A stretch of DNA of 64,000 nucleotides, from the NCBI GenBank assembly GCA_028455995.1, contig JABELC010000005.1, positions 2,232,001 to 2,296,000 on the forward strand. The letters run 5' to 3'. Position 1 is the stretch's first letter. Every line of letters begins with the position of its first letter. Source of the stretch: Scleromitrula shiraiana. Taxonomy: Eukaryota > Ascomycota > Leotiomycetes > Helotiales > Sclerotiniaceae. Below are positions 14,074 through 26,345 of this stretch, piece by piece. The position numbers and the translations under genes are program-made. The notes under the pieces were generated by a model. That model saw only the letters and a list, made by a program, of their open reading frames with translations. It ran no database searches and had not been told where the DNA came from.

Positions 14074-16823
14074 CCCGTGCAGGGACAAAGTTTTGTATTA
14101 GGCTTCAGTAAAATATCAAGATTTTGGTACCAGGCGACAAAAATACGAATTTGAGGTCAAATCAAAGAAGTTCGAGAATCTGATGGTTGAAGTCAAAGTA
14201 AACAATTAAAGGAGGTTTATAGAAAGGTTGTAATGTTTATGATGAAAATGAAGAGAAATTGAAAGCAGAAGAGAAGTTTAAAGAAGAAAAGGAATAAAAT
14301 TATTTTATGTATTGAAGAAGTAAGATTTACTAAGAAACCAAACCGAAGATGAAAGGTATGAAAGATGTGATGTGTTGAAATTACAGTCGATATACGGAAT
14401 AGATATTCTAATAAGGGTGGTTTTCATGTCGGATTTAAGCTTTTAGTAAATTCCAAGATTATCCACTGTCCAACTAGGTACTTTGGTTGCGTCTATTTCT
14501 TCGAAACGATATAGAGAATCCTCTTCCGTGATGACTACACATCCGTGATGACTACACATGGAAGAAGGAATAATATTGTGCCGGGTATTGATAGCCAAGA
14601 GACAAAATATGAGAGGAATTCTCACTAATGATAGATAGATAAGAGTTATCCTTGTATAATAAGGAAGTAGAATTGCCGGTATATAGTATAAGGACTGACG
14701 GGACTCAAAGTAATATAAACAGATAAACTTCACCCAAGTAGACTCTGTAAGAGTTGAATAATGAAAAAAAAAAGAATGAAGAGTTTGATATATAACATTA
14801 AACCACCGAATTGTCGGACATATCTTCTATTGCCCCAGCTGGAGATGAGGTATCCATAAGCCCCTCTGTATAAATTTTTATCGGCAATACTTCGCTTAGA
14901 AACATAGATACCCAATCGGATAGCCAACTATCCGGGATCCGATTCTTAGGGGTTGCCCATTTACGTGGCTCGGTTACATATTTTATTTTACCAAGTCATT
15001 AAGATTCATTTCGACTCATTCGAACTTAAAACTTCGACTCAATCATCCCGCATACCAAAGAACTTAAATATTTTTGTTCTTCTTTCATTGGTAGATTTTT
15101 CACGTCAAACACGAATACGGTTACTTATATCATCATCTAGGAGTTTCTGAAGATCTACTGACCCCACGATCCGGAATTTTTCTTATTTTTGTTTTGTTTC
15201 CATAGTGTTGTTTACTTTGATACTACTCTGTACGGAGTGTACGGAGTGTACGGTAGGTAGTCTGCCCACACGTTTTCGCATCCCATTTATCGTACTCGGG
15301 TTTCGACACTTACCTATATAGGCTCAAGATAGGCTCTATGTACATACGAGCCCTCCTATACCGTACGTATCTCGGGATCCAGATCCTTTAATTGGGTCAA
15401 AATATGGGCCATCCGGTAAGACATTTGCATATTCGGTTTCGAACATTACGTTATACATGCCAGCTGAAAATAATACACTACAATGCCGATAGGGATTGAA
15501 ATGTATGCATATTGTCATAGTCGATGCAGAATAAAATCTCCATCGTCATCAGATGAAAAATGATTGATTGATTGATTGATATGAAGTAGGCCTAGAGCTG
15601 AAGTCTTGGGTGTCAGATTCGCGGTATTCATGTGCACTTTATTCGGGCATGGAATAAGCAGTGTATTTTTATTATACTAAGCTGTAGGTGAATAAAGAAG
15701 GAGAAGAAAAAACCCCATAGAATCTATATCTTGAATCTTGAATTTAAAGATTCCTTACTTTCAACCTATATACCTCGTAGATTTTTTCTTATCACCGACG
15801 AGTTCTCCAACTCGTCATCTCTTAATCGAGGACTTCTAGCGGAGTTCAAGTTTATCAGTGTAAGCATATCGTACACATTCATAGACAATACATCAATTTT
15901 GGAACGACATGATATTATCGCTTATCCACTATTTTTAAGCTGTTGTTGATATTATTGTTTTCTTCATTGTATGCTTTAAGATGGCAATGAATCGTAGCTA
16001 CAGCGGGGAAGTTATCTCAACACCACTTAAATTCCACCGTCACAGTCTTATACCTACTATTGATTTCCATACATATATATATGCATACAAGTGATGTATA
16101 CCTAAGCATCCATCCGTCTATCTGTCTATATTAATCTTGTCATAACGATAAGCACCAGAGCATATGTATACTACTCGTTTATATGCATGCTCTACATACA
16201 TACATACACACACAATTCAAGAAATCCTCCAATATCAAAGAAAGAGCTATCTAAACACCTCTTAACTTGTACATCAAAAAATACAAATCCATCCATCCAT
16301 CCATCCAACCTCCCTACTCCTCCCTCTCCTCCCCATCTAAAACCTACCCACCCATAGCAAAAATATTTTGTTTGAGATCGTTAATAAATGGAGGAGTTAT
16401 TGAATATAACTCGGACTTATTCTTTTTTTATTCTTTTTCTGTATTTATTCTGTTTGATGATTTGTTTATTGGTATTTTGTTACTATGTTCCATTTTGTTG
16501 TGTTTTATTTTATTTTATTTTATTTTATCCATTTGTCTATCCGTCTATCTATCCATCATGATTGTCTATGCATCTATTCATTGACCCAAACATGCTACCC
16601 ACTGGCATCCAAGTATATGCTTTTCCCTTCCCTTCCCTTCCATCCAATTCCATTCCATTCCATTCCATTCCTACCATATTTTTGTATTTCCGCATGCCCA
16701 AATCATCCATTACAAAGTTCCCCATTCAAACTCATTCATTACTATCACTTAACACCTACCTGTCTACCTACCTGCCTACCTACCTACCCACCTATCTATA
16801 TAACAATAGGTACCAATACTCTC
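14074..16823. other. Intergenic region, 2.75 kb, upstream of the ABC transporter and downstream of the type III PKS
   Basis: Both flanking genes are on the reverse strand, so the left part is the ABC promoter and the right part the PKS 3' flank. A 17-bp unit (tccgtgatgactacaca) is duplicated in tandem at 14525-14558. A gtacggagt unit repeats near 15230, and ATCC/CCTA-type microsatellites occur at 16286-16305 and 16755-16800. No coding region is recognised. Confidence 0.5.
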
Positions 16824-18472
16824 TCAATCCAACCCAACACCATTCAACGCATCCTCCAAATCCCCATCCAACCTTTCATTCTCCTTTCCCTTCCCAGCTC
16901 CCAATGACTCCTCATTTTGTTCTCTAACCTCCGGCTCCACACTCGCCAGTTTATCATTTAGTTCCGACCCTTTCTCCCTCACACTTTCGATTCTCTCCTC
17001 CACATCCCCCTCCTCATCCCCCTCTTCACTCCCCCCTTCCTCCGTCATCGGCGGCGTAAGTATCCCCTCCCCACTCCCATTCCCATTCCCAACACCAGCC
17101 ACAAACTCCCTCCTCACATGCCCCAAATTCCTCTTCAGCATACACATCTCTACCGCAATCCCCGGACCAAACGCACAACCCACCACATATTCCTTAACCT
17201 TTCCCCCGGGAGCCATCCCATCCATATCCTTCATTCTCAATCTATCCATGACGGAAAATATCGTCGCGCTGGATGAATTGCCATGTTTCATGTACGTATC
17301 GTAACTGGCGCGCATATGCTCTGGGGATATTCCCATGGCGTTTTCGACTCCGCTTAGGATTGTGGCGCCGCCGGGGTGGAGAGCCCAGTCGAAGGAGGAT
17401 GCTGAGCGGTAGTCTGATGGGAGGTTGGGGAGTGTGGATAGGAGGTCGTTAAAGGTGGGTGAGACGACTGAGGCGGCTAGTTTGGGAACGCGGGGTGATA
17501 GGACGACTTTCCAACCTTTACAAGCAAATAATATTAGCTCTTATCTCTTTCTCCGCAAAATAAAATATAAACATACCAAGTGGATCAACATCGAACCCCA
17601 AATCCTGCTCCGTATCAGGAATCATCCTATGATCCCACCCCAACAGATCATAAACCGATTCCGAAGCCGGTCCACCAATTCCATTACTCAACACACAAGC
17701 ACTCGCACAATCACTAAACAATGTAATACCAATCCTCGTTTCCTGCAACTCATGTACACTATCCAATTCGCTTCTCACAAGTAAACTACTAATCTCCGTC
17801 GCCATAACCAAAACCCTAGCTTTCTTTCCCCGAAAACTACTCCCCAGTGCCAAATTGGCGGCTGTTCGTAACGAGGCCAATCCACCACTACATCCAATCC
17901 CATGTAGAAGGACCTTTTCCACCGGCTGCGTAATCCCTAACTGCTTGCATACGTAGTGATCGTACCCCGGATTGGCACTATTGGTGCAAGTAGTGCTTAC
18001 TACATGAGTGATATCTTTCGGATCGAGATTTGCTTCGTGGAGAGCTTTTCGACATGCGGTTACGGCGAGGGCGACGCCATCGGTGAGAAAAACGTCGCAT
18101 AATTCTGCGATTGTGGGAGCTCGATCCATGTTGGCCATTGGGTGGTCGACGGTGCCGATTGCGGAACGGGTTTCTATACCGGTGAAATTGTTGATGGCGC
18201 ATATCTTTTTCATTCTAGTGGGTGGGATTGACAAGTGAGTTTGGGGTTTTCGGTATGGGTATTTGAATACATATAGGAATGAATGATGGGGGAAGTAAAA
18301 CTTACGCTGGGGAATCTGGATAATGACGTTTGGTTAAGATGTCAAGGGCCGAAGGTTCAAGCAAATATGGAGGATATTCTGTTCCCATCCCGATAATAGA
18401 GAGATTGAGGTCTCCAAATTCATTACTTTTGGCATTTTCTTGTCCATTTTGTATATCAATTGAGTTTGACAT
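16824..18472 (-). CDS. Type III polyketide synthase (chalcone/stilbene synthase superfamily) with acidic C-terminal tail
   Basis: Exons 18472-18306, 18214-17577 and 17515-16824 give 498 residues. The thiolase-fold catalytic triad is visible: Cys at about 164 in LLHGIGCSGG, His at about 315 in WALHPGG and Asn at about 348 in KHGNSSSA. The cytosolic homodimeric enzyme should condense an acyl-CoA starter with malonyl-CoA into alkylresorcinol-, pyrone- or related products; starter choice cannot be read from sequence. The conserved core ends near residue 399 (GCAFGPGIAVEMCMLKRNL). About 100 further residues are Glu/Gly/Asp-rich and not part of the CHS fold, making the protein longer than typical ~400-residue members. 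No tailoring gene is adjacent: the nearest neighbours are a PDR ABC transporter and a small membrane protein. The start is the first ATG, giving the expected N-terminal strand (LNLSIIGMGTEYPPY). Confidence 0.92.
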
Positions 18473-20192
18473 GATTGATATCGATCAATTGACTTAAATC
18501 GAATGAGTTATAAAGGATTGAAACAATGCACAAATATGAAAGATATAGACTGAAGCTATTTGTTAATGTGTTGAGTTGTAATGCGTTCTCTTATATGTTT
18601 TTTTTTTTTTGAGGGGGTGGTGGGGGTGGAAGGCAGTTTAAACAGAATGATGACGATGAAAAGTAAGATAGATAGTTGAGGTTGGTGTAAGAAATGGAAT
18701 GAATACTTAACAACCAACACTTGTAGATATCGGATAACAAGGCTGGGAACTCTAAACAGGGATAAATATCCTCCTTGAGACAAATTTGGTATGAGAATAG
18801 AAATAGAAATGGAAATGGAAATGAGAGTGGAATGAAAGGTTAGAGAATAGAAGAATCTATGGATTACAAATTTGATCTTTCTATATAAAAATCCATATAT
18901 ATATATATTTGTATACATAGTACTTCCGTACCTAATAATAATAAAAGTATTTAATTCACATGGGAATTATAATATGGATCTGTTGGATAAACTTGTAGTA
19001 GCGATGGCGGGGATAGCACTAATAAATAAAATACTCTTACTAATAAAGATATCATATTAATAACTTTTATTAACTTTTATTAACTTTTATTAACTTTTAT
19101 TAATATAGCCTGAGAGTAACTTATAAAATGCCAATCAAAACCATCGTATTGTCAGCCCAGCCCAACAATTCCATTCAAATAAACTCCAAGGCCAACCAAA
19201 ATACCCATAGCTCTTAGGTAATTGTTTGGAAAGTATAAAAGCCTCTCATCTCATCTCGTCTCATTCGATTCGATTCAATATTGGGGATTCATTCCATATG
19301 TACCGGTACTTGGATGAATAATTACATATTTTATTAGTATACGCGGTGAAGGAGCTTAGACAACATTGAATTCAACCTCGGGATCTTGAAAGAAAGGATG
19401 GAGCTTCTTAAAACCCATTGCTGATTTCGAAAGAGCGCTGGATTTGCGGACAATCCCCAATAATCAATGAACAAGGATAAATGAATTAATAAATAAATAA
19501 TATACAAGACGATAAGATCTGAAATTGAAAACAAGCTTTGTAAGTCTCCAAGATTTCTTACATTAGTTTGTTGCAATCTTTGTTTCATGACTTTTCATCT
19601 GATTAATTAATGGATCTTGTTGTTTGAATCAGAAAAAAATCCATCCTAATTGTCGATCCATTCGATTTATTATTATTCATTAACTGAAAATACCCAATAT
19701 ACGTACTACCGTGCACAGAATTGCTATCTAATCGTAATGATATTTCATCCATCGTCAAATCTAATCGTCAAATCTAATCGTCAAATCTAAGCGCCAAGAA
19801 AAAATTCAACTTCCATCATAGATTCCTGAGTACGTACCGTACCCACTGTCTCGTCTATCTGAATTGTGCTCCTCTATTTCAACAATTCAATCCTAGAGCA
19901 AAGACGTAAGAACCTACATACACGGGCAGCCCTACTACGCACCAAACCTTACTGATCACAACATCAGGTATAGCCACTATCCTTACCGCCACACCCTACC
20001 ATCTACCGTCAAGCTTCTACCAATATACACCCGTCGTACCAGTCTCATCAAGATATCAGAGATCTGATCGTTCTCCTAGTAGTACCCGCTATCTTCTCTG
20101 GCAAACCACACCATTCCTAGATTACCTATATACCTACGTAACTAATCCATCAACAAACCAAAAATCTCACCTCTCACAACCCGCCCTCAAAA
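18473..20192. other. Divergent intergenic region, 1.7 kb
   Basis: This lies between the divergently transcribed type III PKS and small membrane protein genes, so it holds both promoters. It contains a T10 tract at 18600, short GAAATG repeats near 18800, and tandem aatcgtcaaatct units near 19755-19790. No gene is recognised. Confidence 0.5.
19061..19100. repeat. Four tandem copies of taacttttat
   Basis: Four identical 10-bp units follow one another exactly, 0.6 kb upstream of the type III PKS start. AT-rich short tandem repeats like this usually arise by slippage. Confidence 0.9.
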
Positions 20193-20720
20193 ATGCCTCA
20201 AACCACCACCTCCTCGCAATTCCCCCTAAACCTCTCAACCCTCCCCTTCCTCCTCCACACACTAATCGAAATCCCCGCCTCCCTCACCTATTTCTTCCAC
20301 CCCCCCACCCCATCCCCCTCCCCCTACCCACCATCATCCTCTTTCCACCCCCCATCCTCTTTCCATCCCCCACCCCCACCTCCCCCCCTATCCCTCACAA
20401 CCCTAACCCCCCACCACCAATACTCCATGCTCCTACTCTCCACCGCCCTCATAACCCTACATTTCTACCTGCGACCCCCCGATAGAACATCGCGTATCGT
20501 TGCATTGTCGCTGAGTCTGTACCATCTACTTGTGTGCTTGAGGGCGGCGGGGAGGATCGGGAATGGGGATGCGCTGTGGGGTGGGGGGATGGGTGGTCCG
20601 GGGATGCATTTGGCTGTTCATGGGGGGGTTGGGGTGGGGATGGTGGGGGTGGGGGTGGGTTTGGACTTGGACTTGGGTTTGGGGGAGAAGAGAAGGGGGG
20701 GTCGGAGGAAAGAGCTGTGA
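20193..20720 (+). CDS. Small conserved-looking membrane protein, function unknown
   Basis: Single exon, 175 residues. The N-terminal part LPFLLHTLIEIPASLTYFF is a likely membrane segment, followed by a Pro/Ser-rich loop (about 35-70), a second hydrophobic segment (YSMLLLSTALITLHFYL, about 79-95) and a third (IVALSLSLYHLLVCLRA, about 103-119). The C-terminus is Gly-rich with GVGVGMVGVGVGLDLDLGLG. The layout, with an HxLIEIPAS entry and YHxxxxxRAxxR exit, resembles a small uncharacterised family of fungal membrane proteins; this is from memory of the pattern, not a search. The coding strand flips from very C-rich (first half) to very G-rich (second half). It sits tail-to-tail with BUD22, 218 bp away. 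The Gly-rich end could partly be a low-complexity extension. Confidence 0.62.
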   Translation: MPQTTTSSQFPLNLSTLPFLLHTLIEIPASLTYFFHPPTPSPSPYPPSSSFHPPSSFHPPPPPPPLSLTTLTPHHQYSMLLLSTALITLHFYLRPPDRTSRIVALSLSLYHLLVCLRAAGRIGNGDALWGGGMGGPGMHLAVHGGVGVGMVGVGVGLDLDLGLGEKRRGGRRKEL

Positions 20721-20938
20721 TTTGGGAGGGGGGGGGAGGTTTGTAAAGTGGAGTGATTATAAAAGTAAATAGTGCATTGATGGTATTTATTTCTTGGTTG
20801 GAAGGGAGGGCACTAGGCTTTGCATATACATATATTCATCTACAAAATGAAAGGGTATAAAGATGAAAATCATTATATAAGCATAGAATATTCCATCTTA
20901 TCCATACAAACATGTCAATCTCAATCTCAATCTCAATC

Positions 20939-22456
20939 TCAATCAAAAGTAACCTTCTTCCCCGCAAACGTAGCCTTTAATTTCTCCTCCTTCGCCTTCT
21001 TCGCCGCCTGCCAACTAGGATGTAAAATCCCCACATCATCTCTCTTCTTCTCCCTCGGCTTAACCTCCGTCATATTAGCATTATCCCTATCTCTCCCTCC
21101 TCCTCTATCCCTATTACCGAACCTCCCCCCTCCAGCACCGCCTCTCCCACCACGCGCACCACCCCTCCTACTCCCCCTCTCCTCCCTATTATTAACCGAT
21201 CCCTTCCCAGCCTTAATATGATTAGCGCCAGTCCCAAATTTCTTCTCCCACAGCGCCTTCCGAGCCTGCTGACCCATGCGATTTTTTCGCACGGGGGGCG
21301 CGATTTCGGAGTCGGAGAGCGAGGAGGCGGAGGATTCGGAACCGGACCAGTAGCCGCCCATTAGGGTGGGGAGGAATGTACTTCCGGTTGTGGGGGCGGT
21401 TGGGGGTGCGGGTTTGGATTTGGTCTTTTTGGTTTTGGGGGGTGGGGAGGGGAGGAGTTCGGTGTCGGATTCGGATTCGGAGTCGGAGTCGGAGTCAGGG
21501 TTGGAGTTGGAATTGGAGTTGGAGAGAGCGATTGAGAGGGAGGGACTAGGTGATCTGGATGGTGAGGGTGAGAGGGAGAGTGAAAGGCGATTATTGGATG
21601 GTTTTGAGATAGATGGGTGAGATTTTAGATATTGTTCTTCGTCGAATGATTCTTCGTCTGAGGAATTCGCCAGTAAGGCATCGTAATGTGAGAGAGTTTC
21701 TTCGTCTAAGGAATCGTTCCCATCTTCTTCCCCTTCACTTTCTTCGTCTGAATCTTCATCCTCGTCATCTGCGGGCGAATCGAAACCCTCCCAAGACATT
21801 TCTCGATCGTCTCTTCTCTGCTTTTTGTTCCCACTGTCCTTTTCGCTTTCCATTTCTTCCTTACTGCGCGACACTTTCTCTACTTCAGTTTTCGTCGCAT
21901 TCTTCTTCGCGTCCTTCTCCTTTTCCTTCTTCACCTTCCCCTTCTCCATTACCGGCGCCGGTATCCCCATCGCCAAATAAAACCCCCTAATAACCCCATT
22001 CCAAACCTCCTTCACAACCTTCAAATTCCAAATCCCACTAACAACATTATTCCACGCCCTCACCTCCTCCTCACTCTTCTCCCCCTCCCACCCCTTAACC
22101 TCCCCATTAACCCACCCGGCCGGCAAATAACCACTCTCCGCAAAAACCTTAATCTTCGCAATCCCCTTCGACATCCGACTATCAACCACTCTATCCAAAT
22201 CCAAAGATTTAACCACCTCAACCTCTTTACGTAATCGTGACATGGCAGGTGCGTCGGATATTTTCGTGGCGTTCGTAAGACGTTTCCCAAGTTTTTGTCG
22301 CTCGAATCCCTTGGCTGTTTTCAGCGCGCGATGGAGCAGTTTCTTAGATGTTTGAATGTGAGCTTCTACGTCGCGTTGACGACTTGCTCGGATACGATCG
22401 CCGGATGATTGGGGTCCGGATGCATCATCTTGGATGGAACGCTTACGTTTGGGCAT
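20939..22456 (-). CDS. BUD22: BUD22-family ribosome biogenesis protein
   Basis: Intronless, 505 residues, highly charged. The N-terminus MPKRKRSIQDD is nuclear-localisation-like; residues ~30-200 form a helical region (KLLHRALKTAKGFERQKLGKRL) that matches the start of BUD22/SRFBP1 proteins. The middle has long acidic Ser/Asp/Glu runs (DSDSDSESESD), then a Gly/Arg-rich RGG-like segment (about 443-460). The C-terminal LHPSWQAAKKAKEEK is the hallmark ending of the family. BUD22 homologues work in the nucleolus in 18S rRNA processing and 40S assembly. The first ATG directly precedes the conserved N-terminal segment. It has a 399-bp divergent promoter region shared with the SDR gene. Confidence 0.85.
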   Translation of the reverse strand: MPKRKRSIQDDASGPQSSGDRIRASRQRDVEAHIQTSKKLLHRALKTAKGFERQKLGKRLTNATKISDAPAMSRLRKEVEVVKSLDLDRVVDSRMSKGIAKIKVFAESGYLPAGWVNGEVKGWEGEKSEEEVRAWNNVVSGIWNLKVVKEVWNGVIRGFYLAMGIPAPVMEKGKVKKEKEKDAKKNATKTEVEKVSRSKEEMESEKDSGNKKQRRDDREMSWEGFDSPADDEDEDSDEESEGEEDGNDSLDEETLSHYDALLANSSDEESFDEEQYLKSHPSISKPSNNRLSLSLSPSPSRSPSPSLSIALSNSNSNSNPDSDSDSESESDTELLPSPPPKTKKTKSKPAPPTAPTTGSTFLPTLMGGYWSGSESSASSLSDSEIAPPVRKNRMGQQARKALWEKKFGTGANHIKAGKGSVNNREERGSRRGGARGGRGGAGGGRFGNRDRGGGRDRDNANMTEVKPREKKRDDVGILHPSWQAAKKAKEEKLKATFAGKKVTFD

Positions 22457-22855
22457 GGTGGATTATTGGGGTTGGAATTGGTAATTGTTTGCTTCTTGAT
22501 GGGAGTTGAGATTTATTAGTGAATTTATTTTATTTTGGAGAGAGCAGCTCAAGAATTTTGACAGGGGTAGTTTACCGCTTCCTTTTTTGGCTGGCATAAT
22601 TAATGAGGGTCAAAGTTGATCAATTGACCGCTTTCTCTTTAGATGGCATTGATGGGTAGATTTCAAAAGCAGTAGGTGGGGGAGCGAGTGGGGATTGGAG
22701 ATAGTGACATAATTGGCGTTTGCATACGAGTACGCCCTTTGAATGATTATTAATTGTCAATGACCTTGAGGTACTTTAGTTTCTTGTATATATACATCCC
22801 TTTCTTATGTTGTTGCTATTTTCTTTTGTATAATTAAGTATTTCAATCTATTGAA
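22457..22855. promoter_or_regulatory. Shared divergent promoter region, BUD22 / SDR
   Basis: The 399 bp between two head-to-head start codons must hold both promoters. A TATATATA-like run (near 22790) lies about 65 bp upstream of the SDR ATG. No specific factor site can be assigned. Confidence 0.5.
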
Positions 22856-23836
22856 ATGGCTACCTCATCAATCGAAGCAGGAAATCTTTTCAATGTCAAT
22901 GGGCTTGTAGCAGTTATAACGGGCGGGGGCAGTGGTTAGTCTTCAAAATCTTACTATAACTTGCAGCATCTAATCATCTTAAAGGTATTGGACTAATGAT
23001 GGCTCGAGCCCTTGCCCTCAATGGAGCCCATAAAGTCTACATCGTTGGGCGTCGAAAGGAAGTCCTCGAGAGTGCTGCAAAGTCCGTCTCAACGTCCAAC
23101 ATCATACCCCTTGTTGGTGATGTAACTTCCAAAGAAGCAATTGCTTCCATCGTATCTCACATCACTTCCGAGGTGGGATATATCAATGTCTTGATTGCCA
23201 ATTCTGGCATTGCTGGACCTCAGGCTGCTAAGCCCATCACCGAGTCTTCGAGTATTGCGGATTTTGCTACTTCATATGGCAGTGCATCTTTTGAAGAGAT
23301 GACCAAAACCTTCGAGGTGAACTCAGTGGGCCCCTTGTTGTGCATAATGGCATTTTTGGAATTACTAGATGCAGGTAATAAGAAGGGTAACCTGGAACAA
23401 AAGAGTCAGATCATTACAACTAGTAGTATTGCGAGCTTTAACCGTAGAGCCCCAGGTGGGATTATCTATGGACAAAGCAAGGCAGCAACGACCCATTTGG
23501 CGAAGCAATTGGCTACACAATTGGCGCCGTGGGATATTAGATCCAATGCTATTGCGCCGGGATGTAAGTCTAATGTTTCAATTAATCTTGAGGATCTTCG
23601 ATAACAACATACTAACCATGTGTAACCTCCACACAGTGTTTCCTTCTGATATGGCAGCATCACTTATCGGTGATGGTAAATTTTCAAAAGATAAAATACC
23701 ACTACAAAGAGCTGGTACAGAGGAAGATATGGCGGGCTGTACACTTTTCTTGACATCTCGAGCCGGAGCATATCTTACTGGGAATGTTGTCGTGGTTGAT
23801 GGTGGCAGATTGAGTGTAATGCCTGCTACTTACTGA
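22856..23836 (+). CDS. Short-chain dehydrogenase/reductase (classical SDR)
   Basis: Exons 22856-22934, 22985-23563 and 23637-23836 encode 285 residues. The Rossmann nucleotide-binding motif TGGGSGIG is at 22-29, with its first intron splitting the glycine codon. NSG at about 99-101 stands in for the usual NAG. The catalytic set is Ser at about 173, Tyr 188 and Lys 192 (YGQSK). The C-terminal GAYLTGNVVVVDGG is the standard SDR closing segment. The basic RR at the end of the second strand (VYIVGRR) suggests NADP(H). This length fits a cytosolic NAD(P)-dependent carbonyl/alcohol oxidoreductase; the substrate is unknown. No adjacent pathway gene is seen: upstream is BUD22, and downstream, after 2.6 kb, the cellobiohydrolase. 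Confidence 0.9.
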
Positions 23837-25603
23837 GATCTTGGACAAACATGGACGGTTATTCTAGATTGGAGTAGAACGTAGATAGATTGAATTTTGG
23901 GTACACACAGTAGTGAAGTTCTGCTAGAAAGATGTAGATATCTATAGACATTTTAGTCAATAAATATGAGCATTTTATACTCATGATGAAACTATAGTAT
24001 ACCAATTTATGTGCTTCACAATGGCCTTTCTCAAATTTGTGAAATGGCAGTGTTTCCAAACCTGTCTGTGAATCTTCCTTTAACATAATATCACAAGTCA
24101 AGGTTCAAAATTTGGGAAGTTTCGAGAAATTCCTGTCTGAACCTCATGCAAGAACTTCATTTCAATATTGTTCCCAAATTATTTTTTTCAACATCTTATT
24201 GATAACTGTATAACAAGCTAATGATGTCGATTGAGAATGCAACACAATAGACCATCGAATTGGGAGACATTTGCAGTTACAACCCAAAAGTTGAAACATC
24301 AAAGAATCTTTCAAGTTGATTCCTGTCATTTTTGGGATTGATATGAGTCCGAAGTATGGGAATAAGAGATACAAGATCTAGCCAGACTCTGAATCTCACT
24401 GAGCATATGGAATCGAAACACAAGTAACAAGTGAATAATAAACTCATCGGCTGTCATTACCGGTTGGGTATCCATTGTGAATGGAACAATACTTGGCATT
24501 GCCATAAGAGTGAATTATGTGAGCGTTATCAGATGAAATGTTGACGAGAGAAGAATAGCTAAGATAGCAAGGAGACGTGTAAAGGACTAAGCTTACAATC
24601 ACACCCTCAGAATGAAAAAGATACAAAATAAATGAACATGAGGTACGATTGGCTTCAGGTTTTCTTGGCAATTTTCTTTTGATATTGTGAGATATATCAA
24701 AATATGAGAACCAGAGTTGAGATTCTATGGTAAGGAGACCTGTCTTTTACATATATGTGTCAGGAGTCAAGAAAGAAAGAAAGTATGTATGTACAAGAAC
24801 AGATCTGTTTAGTCATGACCCATATGGATGCTTGTCGTCGATGTGGCTGTGATGGGATTTGATATTGTTGCATTGGATGGCAATGGGAAATTAGAATTTG
24901 ACCCGTATTAACTTGGAAATTACATGCTCTAACTTGAAGGGTAACATCATCGAACGTACTAGTGGACGGATGGAGATATCAATAACATGAAATGTGACTA
25001 GCTGCCAAGCATTCTTTTGCTGGAGAAGGTGATGTTTAATGGTCACGATGTATATACACACTGGAGTATGTATGTGCATTGACAATATCGTCGTCGGGTT
25101 GACGGGCCGGGGCGAGGTATAGAAGTGTTCGAACTCAAGTGGATCAAGTATACTTACTATATTGTTCAATTAGCCTCTAATATATATGTTCATGATAAAT
25201 TGAAATAAGATGAGATCTTATCTTATAGCACTGAGCTTGAGTTCAAGAGTCAATATGAATGATACTAAGATCACTTAAGTTGTGCCACCAAGAAGTATAG
25301 TATATGCCATATACCGATACTAAGGTTAGATATTAATGATTTCAGGGGATATGAAGTTTATAGAATCGCAATGATATTATTACCAGACAAACCCAGACAA
25401 ATGGTAGAGCAGTATTTCCTATGGCTAGGTTATGGAACTTTCGGGTGTATGAATTTAGCCTGTATGGGATTGATAAAATCCCACATGATTCGACACCACA
25501 AAAAGAAAAAAATTCAGGAGAGAGAATTAATTAAATTTCCCCGCAATTTTTCCACTGATAGCCGCAAGTCTATCATTAAAAGGAGAGATGTGGCATTACA
25601 GTA

Positions 25604-25643
25604 TGTGGGGACCCCACAGTATGCAGAGATCAAACGTGTGGGG
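25604..25643. promoter_or_regulatory. Candidate CreA/Mig1-type carbon-repressor site cluster upstream of the GH7 cellulase
   Basis: The sequence tgtggggaccccaca at 25604-25618 is a perfect inverted pair of GTGGGG, and a third GTGGGG lies at 25638-25643, about 770-800 bp upstream of the GH7 ATG. GTGGGG fits the SYGGRG consensus of the fungal carbon-catabolite repressor CreA/CRE1, which acts on paired sites in cellulase promoters. The motif is short and binding is inference. Confidence 0.5.
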
Positions 25644-26345
25644 TGGCTAGGTGCAGAAATCTGAATTATCGCGTTTGGCGGCTGATGTGACCTCGTGCAT
25701 CTAATCGGCGTTTGGTTAAGCTTATTGGATACCCCAGATTATCCTAATCAATCGTATCGATGCCTAAAACAGCATATTTGAGGCTTTGAAGGTCCTTCTC
25801 ATCAGCCGACGAATCTTAGGTATATCGCGGGTATGTTAGGCGACTGGGATAAAGTGAAAATCTAATCTTGGATCTTATATCCCCTATTGATTTGCATGAT
25901 TCATCACCAAGATATCGCTACTCAAAAAGCAAGAGGCTTGGAAGTCCAAGAAGCTCGTATCAATAACTGACGTCGTTATGATACTCTTACCGGCTGCATT
26001 GCTCCGCTCCGTGTCCTATTGCAATCAAAAGTATGCTGCAAGCGCCGTGTGCTATTCGCTATAGATTTAGACTACTGCAGCTTCTTGAATGGCTATCTCA
26101 AAAAGGGGCTCAACAATTTTACAAATATTCCCATTCCATGCATGACTTTCCGGTTGCTCTCATTCCGCCGGCTCTCTGCCCGTATTCCCATATTTGTCGC
26201 TTTAGCACTTTCAATATGAAACTGCATCTTGGAGATAATATGGTGATTTTCACGGTATCCCGAATTAGGGTAATGGTGAGAAATGAGATGGTTTTAAAAT
26301 TACATGTGGCATGATCTTGGCATAGATATGGAAGTCATATAAGAT

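Noticed and set aside
14074..14088. Five-codon longer start for the ABC transporter
   Set aside because: The upstream codon is TTG; the ATG at 14073 is the normal eukaryotic choice.
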